64,000 nt of DNA from Cytophagales bacterium (GCA_022360015.1 JAKSDQ010000260.1:38223-102222); one strand, 5' to 3'. Counted from the first letter of the stretch, positions 32,304 through 41,797 are shown. A program made the numbers and translations. Notes: generated by a model not told the origin, from the sequence alone.

Positions 32304-34307
32304 ATGAAAAACTCAAAACAATCGATCTATTTTTCTTTTCTATTTTCATTCCTATTTTTTTTTCTGCTAAGTTTTAACCTTCGGGCACAGGATGAATTGA
32401 AGATCAAACTGGCTTCAGAGGATTTGACTATGGATGTGAACGAAACCAAATCCATAGATGCGTATGTGGTGGGCAAGGACGGCCGAAAAATCGAGGGTAG
32501 GAAAGTGATGTATTATTCCAGGAATGGAAAGGCCCTGGAAGTGGATTCACTGGGAACACTGAAAAGCCACGAACCTGGCATCCATAGCTTAATTATTATC
32601 AGTCCTGATCCAAACGGGCGGTTTTTAAGAAAGGATGTGGAGGTAAAAGTTAATTTTCCGCCACTGGCGAAAGTTGAGATCAGGAATGTACCTAATAAAA
32701 TTTATGCAGGCAGTACCATTTTGTTGGACGTTAGAATATTTGACAAGTCTGGTTTTGAGAGAAAAGACCTGAGTGCTACCATTACCAGCTCCAATGAGGA
32801 CGTGGTGGTTTTAGATCAGTTTTATCACCTTACTGCTTTAAAGCAGGGAAAAGCTTCAATTTCTGCTACCATTGAAGGGATATCCGGAAAGGTCAATGTC
32901 AACATTCTTGAGAACCCGGTGGCTGATATTGATTTAACTGTAAACACGGCTGAAGCCAGGACCGGTGATGTCTTTCGTTTTACCGCCATTGCCAAAGATA
33001 AAAAGGGCAACAAGGTAGAAGACGCTCTGATTACCTTCACTTTTGAAGGAAAAGCTTATGATGTTTCTTCCAGTGCCTCTGGCCTGATTAAGCAAGATGG
33101 CCGGTTTGTTGCCGATGAAGCCGGATTATATACCATTACTGCCAGCAGTGGTCAGTATGTGGCCAGAAAATCCGTTCATGTTGTCAAAAGGAATGTTAAA
33201 AGAAAAATTGAGCTGGTTGGTAAGGGTCTGGTACGGGATAAGCATACTTCGGATTTTTGGATTTGGGAAGGTGTGGATGGTAAGGACTATGGTGTCACAG
33301 GCACCTGGGGCGCTGATGGCACTGCGTACTTTTGGGATGTTACCGACCCGGCCAACATTGTTAAAATCGATAGTGTGCAGGTAGATGCCAGAACCGTCAA
33401 CGACGTTAAGGTTTCAGAAGACGGTAAAATCTGTATAATCAGCCGGGAAGGAGCCTCAAATCGTAAAAATGGGATCGTCATTCTGGATGTAACCAACCCA
33501 CATCAGGTTGAGATCATTTCAACTTTTACAGAAAATCTTACCGGGGGTGTTCATAACTTGTTTATTTACAAAGATCATGTTTACGCCTTGAGTGCAGGTC
33601 AAAAATACTACATCATCAACATAAAAGATCCTGCCAAGCCTTATATTGTCAGTAAGTTTGAGTTGGAAACCCCTGGCCATGCCATTCATGATGTTTGGGT
33701 GGAAGACGGTATTGCATACTCCTCAAATTGGTCCGATGGTATACAACTGGTGGATGTAGGTAACGGCATTGCCGGTGGCTCGCCGGAAAACCCTGTGAAA
33801 TTTGCCAGCTATGCTTATCCAAGTGGTGCCAATCATGCTACTTTTCCTTTTAAAAGCAAATCGACCGGGAAATTTTATGTAATTGGCGGAGATGAGATTT
33901 TTCCCTATGGGTTGAATCTGGATGGCCCGAATATAGCGGGTGGGTTCCTGCATTTTATTGATTTCACCGATTTGGAAAATCCTGAGGAGATTGCGCGGTT
34001 TGAAGTACCTGGAGCCGGATCGCACAACTATTGGGTAGATGGGGAAACGTTGTATGTGGCGTTTTATAATGCCGGGGTAAGGGTAGTGGATATTAGCGGG
34101 GAGTTAATGGGCGATTTGTACAAGCAGGGCCGTGAAATAGCTTTTATTATTCCGAGTGATCCCGAGGCATATATTCCCAACTCACCTTTCACCTGGGGGG
34201 CGCAATTGCATAAAGGACATATCTTTTATTCAGATTGGAACAGTGGTCTTTGGTCGGCTAAACTCGAACCGGAAACGCCCTCGGATACAAAACTCGAAAG
34301 CCGTTAA
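32304..34307 (+). CDS. Surface protein with Ig-like region and LVIVD-type beta-propeller
   Basis: 667 residues from ATG 32304, with a signal peptide (LSFNLRAQ). The N-terminal 300 residues form three bacterial Ig-like units with the Big-2 flavour (LASEDLTMDVNETKSIDAYVVGKDG..., IYAGSTILLDVRIFDKSG, EARTGDVFRFTAIAKDKKGN). The C-terminal part is an LVIVD-type propeller: repeated blades with NGIVILDVTNPHQVEIIST, KYYIINIKDPAKPYIVSKF and GIQLVDVGN. Probably secreted or outer-membrane associated. It is 27 bases upstream of the next propeller gene, so they form an operon. The start at 32304 is chosen because the upstream extension would precede the signal peptide. Confidence 0.82.
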   Translation: MKNSKQSIYFSFLFSFLFFFLLSFNLRAQDELKIKLASEDLTMDVNETKSIDAYVVGKDGRKIEGRKVMYYSRNGKALEVDSLGTLKSHEPGIHSLIIISPDPNGRFLRKDVEVKVNFPPLAKVEIRNVPNKIYAGSTILLDVRIFDKSGFERKDLSATITSSNEDVVVLDQFYHLTALKQGKASISATIEGISGKVNVNILENPVADIDLTVNTAEARTGDVFRFTAIAKDKKGNKVEDALITFTFEGKAYDVSSSASGLIKQDGRFVADEAGLYTITASSGQYVARKSVHVVKRNVKRKIELVGKGLVRDKHTSDFWIWEGVDGKDYGVTGTWGADGTAYFWDVTDPANIVKIDSVQVDARTVNDVKVSEDGKICIISREGASNRKNGIVILDVTNPHQVEIISTFTENLTGGVHNLFIYKDHVYALSAGQKYYIINIKDPAKPYIVSKFELETPGHAIHDVWVEDGIAYSSNWSDGIQLVDVGNGIAGGSPENPVKFASYAYPSGANHATFPFKSKSTGKFYVIGGDEIFPYGLNLDGPNIAGGFLHFIDFTDLENPEEIARFEVPGAGSHNYWVDGETLYVAFYNAGVRVVDISGELMGDLYKQGREIAFIIPSDPEAYIPNSPFTWGAQLHKGHIFYSDWNSGLWSAKLEPETPSDTKLESR

Positions 34308-34334
34308 GGTCTTTTAACAACAAATTTTACAGAC

Positions 34335-35522
34335 ATGAAAAAGATATTAATCATTGTTGTAAGCCTGATTTTATGCACGGAATCTGTATTTTCACAAAAC
34401 TATTACGTTTACGCCACCGCAGAATCCGAAGACGAAGTGGCACTGATCAAATTTGATGGTAAAAAAGCGGAAGCCATTCATAGGATTCCGGTAGGGGTGT
34501 GGCCGGCTGAAATAGAAGGTCCCCACGGTATCACGGTTGGCCCGGAAGGCAAATTCTGGTACCTTAGCATGGCTCATGGTAATCCGTACGGCACGTTGTA
34601 TAAATTTTCTACTGAAACAAACAAGGTGGTGGGGCAGACAACACTCGGGTTATTTCCTGCCACGATGCAAATTTCAAAAGCTACCGGCTTACTTTACTGC
34701 GTGAATTTTAATTTACACGGGGATATGGTCCCCAGTACAGTTTCGGTAGTAGATCCCGAAACCATGACTGAGATCAAACAAATTACGACTGGTGCTATGC
34801 CCCATGGTTCACGGATATCTCCCGATGGCTTAAAACACTACTCTGTAGCGATGATGTCGGGAGAATTGTTTGAAATTGATGCCATTAGCTTGCAAGTTAG
34901 CAGGGTTTTGAACCTGGATGAAGCGGGAGAGTCAGGCAAATCGGAGCATGCCCAAATGGACCATAGTAAGATGGATCATGATAAAAAGGGCCACAGCCAA
35001 ATGGACCATAGCCAAATGGATCATTCCAAGATGAATCGGCAAGGTAATAAAATGATGGATCATAAAATGCATCATTCCAGGATCAAGCCCACCTGGGTAA
35101 TCCCCCATCCCGATGGAAAAAAGGTATATGTAGCGGGCAATGGCAGTGATGAGATCCTGGAAGTCGATTTGAAAAAATGGATGATTACACATCGTTTTCC
35201 CGGAGGAAAAGGCCCCTATAATGTAGAGGTAACGCCGGATGGAAACAAAATGGTTGTCACTTACAAATCGGCAGCCAGTACCGGAGTATGGGACTTAAAT
35301 ACCAAAAAAGAATTAGCTGAAATTAAGAACAACCGCCGGATTTCGCATGGCATTGCCATCTCACCGGACAGCCGTTACGCATTTGTGTCGGTGGAAGGGG
35401 TAGGAGGAGAGCCTGGCAGCGTTGATGTTATTGACCTTGAGGCCCTGGAAATCATAGACACCACAGAACTTGGGAAACAAGCGGGAGGTATATACTTCTG
35501 GAAAATAGAGGAAAATAATTAA
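34335..35522 (+). CDS. YncE/YVTN-type beta-propeller protein with His/Met-rich insert
   Basis: 395 residues with a signal peptide (ESVFSQ). Seven-blade propeller features of the 40-residue YVTN family occur through the chain (GPHGITVGPEGKFWYLSM, MPHGSRISPDGLKHYSV, VIPHPDGKKVYVAGNGSDEILEV, GPYNVEVTPDGNKMVVTY, ISHGIAISPDSRYAFVSVEG). Between two blades, residues about 205-248 form an insert with repeated MDHSKM/MDHSQM motifs, rich in His and Met, of a type seen in periplasmic copper-handling proteins. Metal binding is inference. Transcribed with the Ig/LVIVD protein upstream. Confidence 0.83.
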   Translation: MKKILIIVVSLILCTESVFSQNYYVYATAESEDEVALIKFDGKKAEAIHRIPVGVWPAEIEGPHGITVGPEGKFWYLSMAHGNPYGTLYKFSTETNKVVGQTTLGLFPATMQISKATGLLYCVNFNLHGDMVPSTVSVVDPETMTEIKQITTGAMPHGSRISPDGLKHYSVAMMSGELFEIDAISLQVSRVLNLDEAGESGKSEHAQMDHSKMDHDKKGHSQMDHSQMDHSKMNRQGNKMMDHKMHHSRIKPTWVIPHPDGKKVYVAGNGSDEILEVDLKKWMITHRFPGGKGPYNVEVTPDGNKMVVTYKSAASTGVWDLNTKKELAEIKNNRRISHGIAISPDSRYAFVSVEGVGGEPGSVDVIDLEALEIIDTTELGKQAGGIYFWKIEENN

Positions 35523-35537
35523 GTAAAAAAAAGATGA

Positions 35538-35575
35538 ACCACGAAGGCACAAAGACACAAAGGAGGTATGGAGGT
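35538..35575. repeat. Degenerate relative of the 35-bp inverted repeat
   Basis: The segment beginning ACCACGAAGGCACAAAGACA is closely similar to the right arm at 27998-28032 but has no facing arm. Like that element, it lies between two convergent genes. Confidence 0.5.
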
Positions 35576-35583
35576 TATTCTTC

Positions 35584-36441
35584 TTAGTTATTATATAAAA
35601 AGGCTTCAGCGTTTCTGTCCAATTGTTTGGCTTTAAATGATCTTACCCCACCAAACATAAAGTTCAGACCGATTTGTGCACCAATAGCCAGGTTAGCCCT
35701 GCGGTCAAAAAGCCCATTCAGGTTACTGCTTTTGAGTAAATCTACCAAATCTCCGTTTCTCATATCGGTAAAGCTGTAATTAGCCCTAATCAGTGTTGAC
35801 AAATAAAAGTACTTGGAAATATCAATATCGACCCCAAAGGAAGCGGCAATCTGTAATTCTGTTTCATTGAACTTGTTTATTTCCTCGTTGGCCGAAGTGC
35901 TTAGCAATTCTGTTGAAGGCAGTGCCGGCACATCATAGCTTCCGTTGGCATTCAAAGTTGCTCCTTCAGGTAATTCATTGGTGTTTTCAATGTTTTGAGT
36001 CGAAGCTTCGTATTGGATGGTTTCTACCCCATTTCTAAGAATAGAAAGCTGCGGCCCTAAAGAGAAATTTGTGCGGGCTTTGGTAGCTTTTGCACTCATA
36101 AATTTAAAAAGCAAGGGTAGCTGAATGTAGCTTAAATCGATCTTGCGTTCACCAACCGCTGTCTTTGCTACATCGAGCACCTCAAAAACCTGGCCCTGGT
36201 TCGCCAGGATAGATTCCAGTTGTATGCCAAACCCGTTGCTTATGTCCACACCGAATGAAAAGCCTGCAGGAGCAAAATTGTAAGTCATCTGGCTATTGTA
36301 CCTGGGATCTTCTGAAAGTCCTTTATCCAATACAAATGTACTGTTTACACCAGTTGTAACGCCAATATGTACCTGAGCCAGTGTTACCAGTGGTGAGAAA
36401 AGCAGCAGCAGTAATAATAGTTTTCTGTTCATTTTTCTCAT
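35584..36441 (-). CDS. Outer-membrane beta-barrel protein (PorT-like domain)
   Basis: 285 residues with a signal peptide (LVTLAQ), then the pattern of small eight-stranded barrels of the OMP_b-brl_2/PorT-like family: HIGVTTGVNSTFV at the N-terminus, FSFGVDISNGFGIQLESILANQGQVFEV, LSYIQLPLLFKFM (a strong family marker), NFSLGPQLSILRNG, and a final strand ANLAIGAQIGLNFMFGG. About 20 further residues follow the last strand, which is unusual because these barrels normally end in the final strand. Function in the outer membrane is unknown. Confidence 0.82.
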   Translation of the reverse strand: MRKMNRKLLLLLLLFSPLVTLAQVHIGVTTGVNSTFVLDKGLSEDPRYNSQMTYNFAPAGFSFGVDISNGFGIQLESILANQGQVFEVLDVAKTAVGERKIDLSYIQLPLLFKFMSAKATKARTNFSLGPQLSILRNGVETIQYEASTQNIENTNELPEGATLNANGSYDVPALPSTELLSTSANEEINKFNETELQIAASFGVDIDISKYFYLSTLIRANYSFTDMRNGDLVDLLKSSNLNGLFDRRANLAIGAQIGLNFMFGGVRSFKAKQLDRNAEAFLYNN

Positions 36442-36683
36442 AGTGAATTGTTGTTTTAGATACTACGCAAAGAAGAAAAATGGCTGTTCCCGACCAAATT
36501 CAGGTTTAAAAGCTGATTGTTCTTTTTTAAATCAGTCTTCTTACCTGACACTTCTTTCCTATTTATCCCAGTGTCATCGGCGCTGTAACCATGGGAAATT
36601 GCTGAGCCTGGGTGTGCTCATGTAATAATTACCGGGAAGAATACAAAATAATTCAGGAATCCGAAATTTCGGCTGAAAACAAC

Positions 36684-36732
36684 ATGCAAGGCACCGGGGT
36701 TAGATGATGGAGACATGGTAGGTGCCTTGCAT
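36684..36732 (-). terminator. Twelve-base inverted repeat downstream of the DUF1579-like gene
   Basis: ATGCAAGGCACC (36684-36695) pairs with GGTGCCTTGCAT (36721-36732) around a 25-base loop. On the minus strand the stem is followed by GTTGTTTT, so it may end the transcript of the 36780-37325 gene. The rest of 36442-36779 shows nothing I can interpret. Confidence 0.5.
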
Positions 36733-36779
36733 TGTTCTACGATTGGAGGGATTTTAAATCGTGTTGTTCTGATTAAGTA

Positions 36780-37325
36780 TTATTGCTCTGAGGTTAAATC
36801 TTTTATCCTGGTGAATTCACCTTTACTCTCAATCGGATTACCTTTGGGGTCAGTAGATTGGGCGATGACTACAAACTTATCGTTGCCTAGCTTTTTGGTC
36901 ATACGGGTAGCCTTTCCCTGCGGACCGTACCAGGTCATTTTTATCATATCGCCTTCTCTCATGCCTTTTCCCTTGTACATACCCCGCATGTTGTCTATCC
37001 AATATCCCATCATTTCCATACTCTCGGGTTTTAATGTAATGGCACCATATCCCTCGTACTTCCAATCTGCTCCCATTTTGGAGGTAGCTGAAACCATCAG
37101 GAACTGTTTTTCCAGTGTATATTCATATTTCAACCATTCTTCGGTTTCCCCCATTGGGCCAACCATTTTTCCTTTCCATTCGCCAATCATCCAGGCCATC
37201 AGGTCGTCATTAAGAGGGGCTGGGGCAGTGTAACTTTCAGTTTCCTTTGCCTGTTCTTTTTCTTGTGATATGGCCAAACAGGAAATAAAAAGGAAAATCA
37301 GGGTAAAATAAACCAGCTTTTTCAT
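36780..37325 (-). CDS. Secreted DUF1579-like protein
   Basis: 181 residues with a signal peptide (ending near AISQ). The mature part has the lipocalin-like pattern of DUF1579 proteins: LMAWMIGEWKGKM near the N-terminus, then strands EEWLKYEYTLEKQFLMVSATSKMGADWKYEGYGAI and YWIDNMRGMYKGKGMREGDMIKMTWYG, and a final KGEFTRIKD strand. Function of the family is unknown. It is preceded by its own A/T-rich promoter region facing coaX. Confidence 0.7.
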   Translation of the reverse strand: MKKLVYFTLIFLFISCLAISQEKEQAKETESYTAPAPLNDDLMAWMIGEWKGKMVGPMGETEEWLKYEYTLEKQFLMVSATSKMGADWKYEGYGAITLKPESMEMMGYWIDNMRGMYKGKGMREGDMIKMTWYGPQGKATRMTKKLGNDKFVVIAQSTDPKGNPIESKGEFTRIKDLTSEQ

Positions 37326-37433
37326 TGTAATAGGTTTTAGGTTGTAAAATTATTGATAGTCAATAACTTATAAAAGTTAGCCAAACAATGGATAAAAGTC
37401 AAAATATTTTTATATTTCTTTTTTAGGATTAAT

Positions 37434-38204
37434 ATGCTCTTGGCTATAGATATTGGTAATACAGATATTGTATTCGCACTGAACAATAAGGATCAATGGA
37501 TACATCATTGGCGCGAAAAAAGTGATATTTCCCGATTACCGGGGTCCTTCGCTCTGAACTTAAAAAACCACTTTCTTGAAAACGATCTGAATACTTCACG
37601 GGTCAAAACCGTCGTTTTAAGCAGTGTTGTACCGGCACTGACTACCATCATCCATAATATGATCGAGGTAGTATTCGGTTTTGAGCCGCTGGTGGTTGGC
37701 CCTGACATTTATGACCGGATAACGATAAAAACCAATAACCCCCAGGAGATAGGCACCGATCTGGTAGCTAATGCTGCTGCTGCTTATGACCGGACCAAGG
37801 ACTACTGTATCGTTGTGGATTTTGGCACTGCCCTGACTTTTACAACCATCAATAACCGGGCTCAGATCCTGGGAGTTGCCATAGCGCCTGGCCTGAAAAC
37901 GGCTATGAAAAGCCTGTCAGGAAACACAGCCCGCCTACCGGAGATTCCTCTTGAACTCCCTGCATCGGTATTGGGAAAAAATACCGTACATGCCATGCAA
38001 GCTGGTATATTGCATGGGTATGTGGGTTTGGTAACAGGTATGATTGACAACATTCGAAATGAACTTGCCAGGCCCTGCCAGGTGATAGCCACCGGCGGAT
38101 TATCTGCCATATTGACCCCACTGCATTCATATTTTGATGAAATCAATCCATTACTCACCCTGGATGGCTTAAAAGTTATTGCCGGCGAAGTAAAGTTTTT
38201 GTGA
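37434..38204 (+). CDS. coaX: Type III pantothenate kinase
   Basis: Phosphorylates pantothenate, the first step of coenzyme A synthesis. 256 residues, normal for CoaX. The ASKHA-fold phosphate loop is LLAIDIGNTDIVFAL (residues 2-16), the catalytic-site strand DYCIVVDFGTALTFTTI follows near 122-138 with the GTA motif, and IAPGLKTAMKSL and ATGGLSAI are typical of the family. No other CoA genes are adjacent. Divergent from the DUF1579-like gene. Confidence 0.93.
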   Translation: MLLAIDIGNTDIVFALNNKDQWIHHWREKSDISRLPGSFALNLKNHFLENDLNTSRVKTVVLSSVVPALTTIIHNMIEVVFGFEPLVVGPDIYDRITIKTNNPQEIGTDLVANAAAAYDRTKDYCIVVDFGTALTFTTINNRAQILGVAIAPGLKTAMKSLSGNTARLPEIPLELPASVLGKNTVHAMQAGILHGYVGLVTGMIDNIRNELARPCQVIATGGLSAILTPLHSYFDEINPLLTLDGLKVIAGEVKFL

Positions 38205-38339
38205 ATAGACATTAGCTATAGCAATGGTTATCCTGATTTGTTAAAAAAGCAGTGGATAAAAAATAGGGCGTTTATAAGAATATTTCATTTTGTTGAAATA
38301 CGCATTTTAACTATTTGAGGGAACAAACCTATTGACAAA

Positions 38340-39002
38340 TCAGTGGGACAAATGTATATGTTTTGTTTCTTCTTTTGTCAATAAGCTATCTAAAGCCAAA
38401 TTACACATGAAACTATCGTTCGTGTAGTATTCTTTAAACCGGTCAAAATAAAAACCTCTTAATATGAATAAAATAAATTTGTAAGGGGTAACAGGCTTGG
38501 ATACCGGTATTCTGCAGTTTTTATAATTACCTAAAGTAAGATGCGAAAATGAATGGTCATGTTCCTTATATTTTGACTTATCATTATCAAAGTCGAATCT
38601 GATTGGAAATACAATCACCTTTCTGTTATATATATCGGAGAATAGCTTATTCCCAAAATGTGTATCTTCAAAGCCTTCCGGGTTATCCTGAAACCTTTCA
38701 ATATTCGGATTAGGATAAAAAGTAAGCCTATGTCTGATAATCTCTTTATTACTGCACTCATACATAAACTGTATTAATGCGCCATCGATGAGTTTAAGAT
38801 TAAATGCGTTTTCTTTCAGGCATTCCTCATAAAGTTCATCATATGAAAGATTTCGTAGGGCAAAAGAGATATTTTTGAACCCTTCCCAGGCAATCATACC
38901 GTTTTTATCTGAAACATAGTTAAAATCAATCTGGAAGCTTGTCTCAATAAATGAGGTTGTAATATGCCTGATCTGCTTTGTGATGTATTTACTTACGTCC
39001 AT
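38340..39002 (-). CDS. DUF2290-like protein, partner of a SF1 helicase
   Basis: 220 residues, soluble. The C-terminal half carries the features I associate with DUF2290: a strand VIVFPIRFDFDND (residues 129-141), a histidine-rich turn HDHSFSHLTLG (148-158), CRIPVSKPVTPYKFI (163-177) and FILRGFYFDRF (179-189). The gene overlaps the helicase stop by 14 bases, so the two are translationally coupled. Helicase plus DUF2290 pairs are, to my recollection, listed among predicted anti-phage systems. The biochemical role of DUF2290 is unknown. It ends about 135 bases before the convergent coaX stop. Confidence 0.75.
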   Translation of the reverse strand: MDVSKYITKQIRHITTSFIETSFQIDFNYVSDKNGMIAWEGFKNISFALRNLSYDELYEECLKENAFNLKLIDGALIQFMYECSNKEIIRHRLTFYPNPNIERFQDNPEGFEDTHFGNKLFSDIYNRKVIVFPIRFDFDNDKSKYKEHDHSFSHLTLGNYKNCRIPVSKPVTPYKFILFILRGFYFDRFKEYYTNDSFMCNLALDSLLTKEETKHIHLSH

Positions 39003-41109
39003 CTTTTTTTATCAAGACTTTTAATGTTTCCTGCATATCTTCCGGATAATCTTCTATTTGAACCTGTCCGGAATTTATACGCTCCACGATTTGCTTTAAT
39101 CCGGTTAAAGACGCTAAATCTTTTTTTAGTTGGGTTTCCTCGGTTTCACTAATGTCCCTGCTTATTACATTCATTTTTTCAATTTCTTCAGGCGTGGGAT
39201 ATTTAAAGGCAAGCTCAAAATCCCTTTTTTTTACTTCATCAAATTCCTGAGAAAGGAATTGCATTCTTTCATCAGTTCCAAATACTTTTACCCATGCCTT
39301 ACTCCTCGTAATTGCTGTAAACAAAATGTTTCTTCTTTCCCTTAAACCTCTATTGGTAAAGTGCAGACCGGAATAGCAATCTTGTCCATTCATGATATAC
39401 ACAAATGGGACTTCGTTTCCCTTAGCCCTGTTTATTCCTGTAAATGCAATGGAATTGGGTTTGAAAAACTCATCCCTATCCACATCCCCGGTTATATGGC
39501 TTTTGATTCCTTTTTTATCCAGGGCTGCTCTCACTAAGGCGACTTCTTTTTTGGTGGTTAAAGCAAGGGGATTGATGACTATGATGTCCTGATGCATTAA
39601 TTCTTCTTCCTTTAAATTTTTTTCGATATCATGTGCAATCGCTTCGGCCTGTTCAACTTTTGAATTACAGAAATTGAAACTGATAATATCATCGATGTTT
39701 GTTTCTTGTTCAAGAAATTTATGAGTAGCTTCTTCAGCCCTGAAAAGCGTGACATCATGACCGCCTTTTAATTGTCCTTTTTTAACCAGATATCCCAGAT
39801 CTTCCCATAACTCAGGTTGGTCAAAAAACTGAACCAATCCTCCGCCCCTGTATATACCGAATCCCAAGGCGTGGGCCGTAACAAGCACCGGCCTTGGATT
39901 TCTATAGCATTTTTTCAGTATTATGTCGCTCGTGTCGGTTTCTTCACTGAATATTTTTTTGGGGTTTCTCAATGGTGAACCCTCATTTAATTTTTGCAAC
40001 TCATCGTAAGCGTAAATCAATCTTTTATTTTTGCCTTTTAATTGTAAATAAACCAGGTTAAGAAAAGATTCGGATAAATCCTGGGCTTCGTCTACCAAAA
40101 CAGCGTCATATTTCCGGATAATTTTGTTTTTATCTACCTCATCCAAAGCTTTTTGACAAACTGCGTCGAACGGCGTCCTGTTAAGTCTTTCCCCTAATGT
40201 CTTGGCGGCCCTGAAATCCAGGTATTCTAAACCATTGTCTTTACAAAACTCATAATAAATACCTGTGCTTGAATTACTACCCCATGCCTGAATTACTCTT
40301 ATTTTATCTTCGACCGGTTTTCTTCCCATTTTTTGAATACAAAACAATTCAATCAATTCTTTAAATTGATTCTTCAATGCCCTTGTATTAAACGTAACCA
40401 CCATGTTCCAATCAGGGTTGATGGCGTGGAGATAGGCGGCTTTCAGGGCAATTACTATGGTTTTCCCTGATCCGGCTAGCCCCCTTATTCTTTGCAGGCC
40501 ATCGTGATACTCGATGATGGCTGTTTCCTGCTGATTATCCAAATTTGCGATGGTCTCTTCCAGCCGTTTAATGATGGCTCCCCTGGAATTCTTTTTTTTG
40601 ATGTAACTTCTGTCAAACGGAGTTTTGATACGTATTACCGATTGGATAACAGAGATTGTTTTCTTTAATAATTCCTCAGATGTATTAACCCAGTCCTGCA
40701 CTTCTTCATTTATAATCTCAAGCAGTTCACGTTCATTGGTGGCTGTATAGGGGAAAATATTGTTATGGGTACAGGCCGGGGCATATGTAACCACTTCTAT
40801 GTCTATAAGCAATTTTCTTCCTTTGTTTAACGCTTCATATTGCTTTAATTCTGACTCCACCTTATTAAATAATGCGTCCCTGTCTTTTTCCCTGTTAACA
40901 AGTTTGGTTCCTTCAATTAAATCAAAAACAACTATTCCCTTTCTTTTGGAGATCCAAATAGCGTCTAATATGATGTTTTCTCCTCCGGTATACAATATAG
41001 GGTAGCCAATATAGAGTTTTCCCTCCAATTCCGGATTATTCTTAAAAAAGCTCACTAATAACCTGCTAGAGGCTAATTTTTTATTTTGTCCTTGTTTTAT
41101 GTCTACCAT
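38989..41109 (-). CDS. Superfamily 1 (UvrD/Rep-like) helicase with N-terminal nuclease-like region
   Basis: 706 residues. Q-motif DNQQETAII (191-199), Walker A GLAGSGKT (210-217), Walker B VLVDEAQDL (337-345), motif III around YAYDELQKL, motif IV arginine in CYRNPRPVL, and a C-terminal motif VI FTAITRSKAWVKVFG mark a SF1A DNA helicase. The N-terminal 110 residues (DAIWISKRKGIVVFDLIEG) resemble a NERD-type nuclease-related domain, with acidic residues D49, D63 and E66 but without the expected ExK, so nuclease activity is doubtful. Followed by the DUF2290-like gene in an overlapping operon. A role in phage defence is inference. Confidence 0.85.
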   Translation of the reverse strand: MVDIKQGQNKKLASSRLLVSFFKNNPELEGKLYIGYPILYTGGENIILDAIWISKRKGIVVFDLIEGTKLVNREKDRDALFNKVESELKQYEALNKGRKLLIDIEVVTYAPACTHNNIFPYTATNERELLEIINEEVQDWVNTSEELLKKTISVIQSVIRIKTPFDRSYIKKKNSRGAIIKRLEETIANLDNQQETAIIEYHDGLQRIRGLAGSGKTIVIALKAAYLHAINPDWNMVVTFNTRALKNQFKELIELFCIQKMGRKPVEDKIRVIQAWGSNSSTGIYYEFCKDNGLEYLDFRAAKTLGERLNRTPFDAVCQKALDEVDKNKIIRKYDAVLVDEAQDLSESFLNLVYLQLKGKNKRLIYAYDELQKLNEGSPLRNPKKIFSEETDTSDIILKKCYRNPRPVLVTAHALGFGIYRGGGLVQFFDQPELWEDLGYLVKKGQLKGGHDVTLFRAEEATHKFLEQETNIDDIISFNFCNSKVEQAEAIAHDIEKNLKEEELMHQDIIVINPLALTTKKEVALVRAALDKKGIKSHITGDVDRDEFFKPNSIAFTGINRAKGNEVPFVYIMNGQDCYSGLHFTNRGLRERRNILFTAITRSKAWVKVFGTDERMQFLSQEFDEVKKRDFELAFKYPTPEEIEKMNVISRDISETEETQLKKDLASLTGLKQIVERINSGQVQIEDYPEDMQETLKVLIKKDGRK

Positions 41110-41149
41110 GATCTGAACACCCCTTTTTGTTACAATGGCTTGGTTTTTT

Positions 41150-41157
41150 CAAATTTA
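41150..41157 (-). promoter_or_regulatory. Candidate -7 element for the helicase operon
   Basis: TAAATTTG on the minus strand matches TAnnTTTG exactly and lies about 40 bases before the helicase start. No clear -33 box is seen. Confidence 0.35.
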
Positions 41158-41710
41158 CTGTGTGTATCATCTAATTTGTTTTAAGCTTTCCTGAAATTAG
41201 GGCAATTCAATTTAGAAAAATTTCATTTTTTATAGTTACAATGGCAATGAATTATACGAACTTTTAATAGCCTGCCATGTGGCAGGTATCATATTTTTAT
41301 ATAGCTTGTAAGTAATGCAGCTACACAATTACACCATGCTGATATACATTCTCACCAGCATTAAATTGAAACTTGCTAAATGATCAGCCAATGGTTGAAG
41401 TTTTTACGAGTCATCAGTTTAAAAAATTAAATTTTGCGTTTAAAAAGTAAGTAAATATAGTAGATTTTTGGGCTTAATAAAATCTTAGAATAGTGTTTTT
41501 GTAAGTTTTTATAGATAGCCTAATGCTTTCACTATTAAATACCTGAAGTCCTCGGTTTTAAGGCTCAGCCCGGACCTGCAGGTTTAATTATCACCTGAAA
41601 TGGGATGATACACTGGACAACGGCAAAGTGGTGGTGGTGGAGCATGTGGACACCGAGATTGAATATACAATTAATCAAGGAATAATCCTGGCAGGAAAGT
41701 GTAAAAAAAA

Positions 41711-41737
41711 AAGCGCTGTGAAATTTTCACAGCGCTT
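41711..41737 (-). terminator. Strong intrinsic terminator on the minus strand
   Basis: AAGCGCTGTGAAA (41711-41723) and TTTCACAGCGCTT (41725-41737) are exact inverted arms; in RNA a short loop forms at the AAATTTT centre. On the minus strand the stem is followed by about ten Ts (41710-41701), an ideal terminator. It ends whatever is transcribed leftward from about 41950. The rest of 41158-41700 shows only a doubtful coding-like fragment near 41562-41700. Confidence 0.8.
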
Positions 41738-41797
41738 TCATCTAAACTTTAACTAAACCCTATACAATTTCAAAGTAACAGCTTTTTATTTTCAATA

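Noticed and set aside
41562..41756. 64-codon open segment including the peptide HLKWDDTLDNGKVVVVEHVDTE
   Set aside because: It looks protein-like for about 30 residues, but it has no start codon and runs through the minus-strand terminator. It may be a remnant of an unknown gene; evidence is too thin to list.
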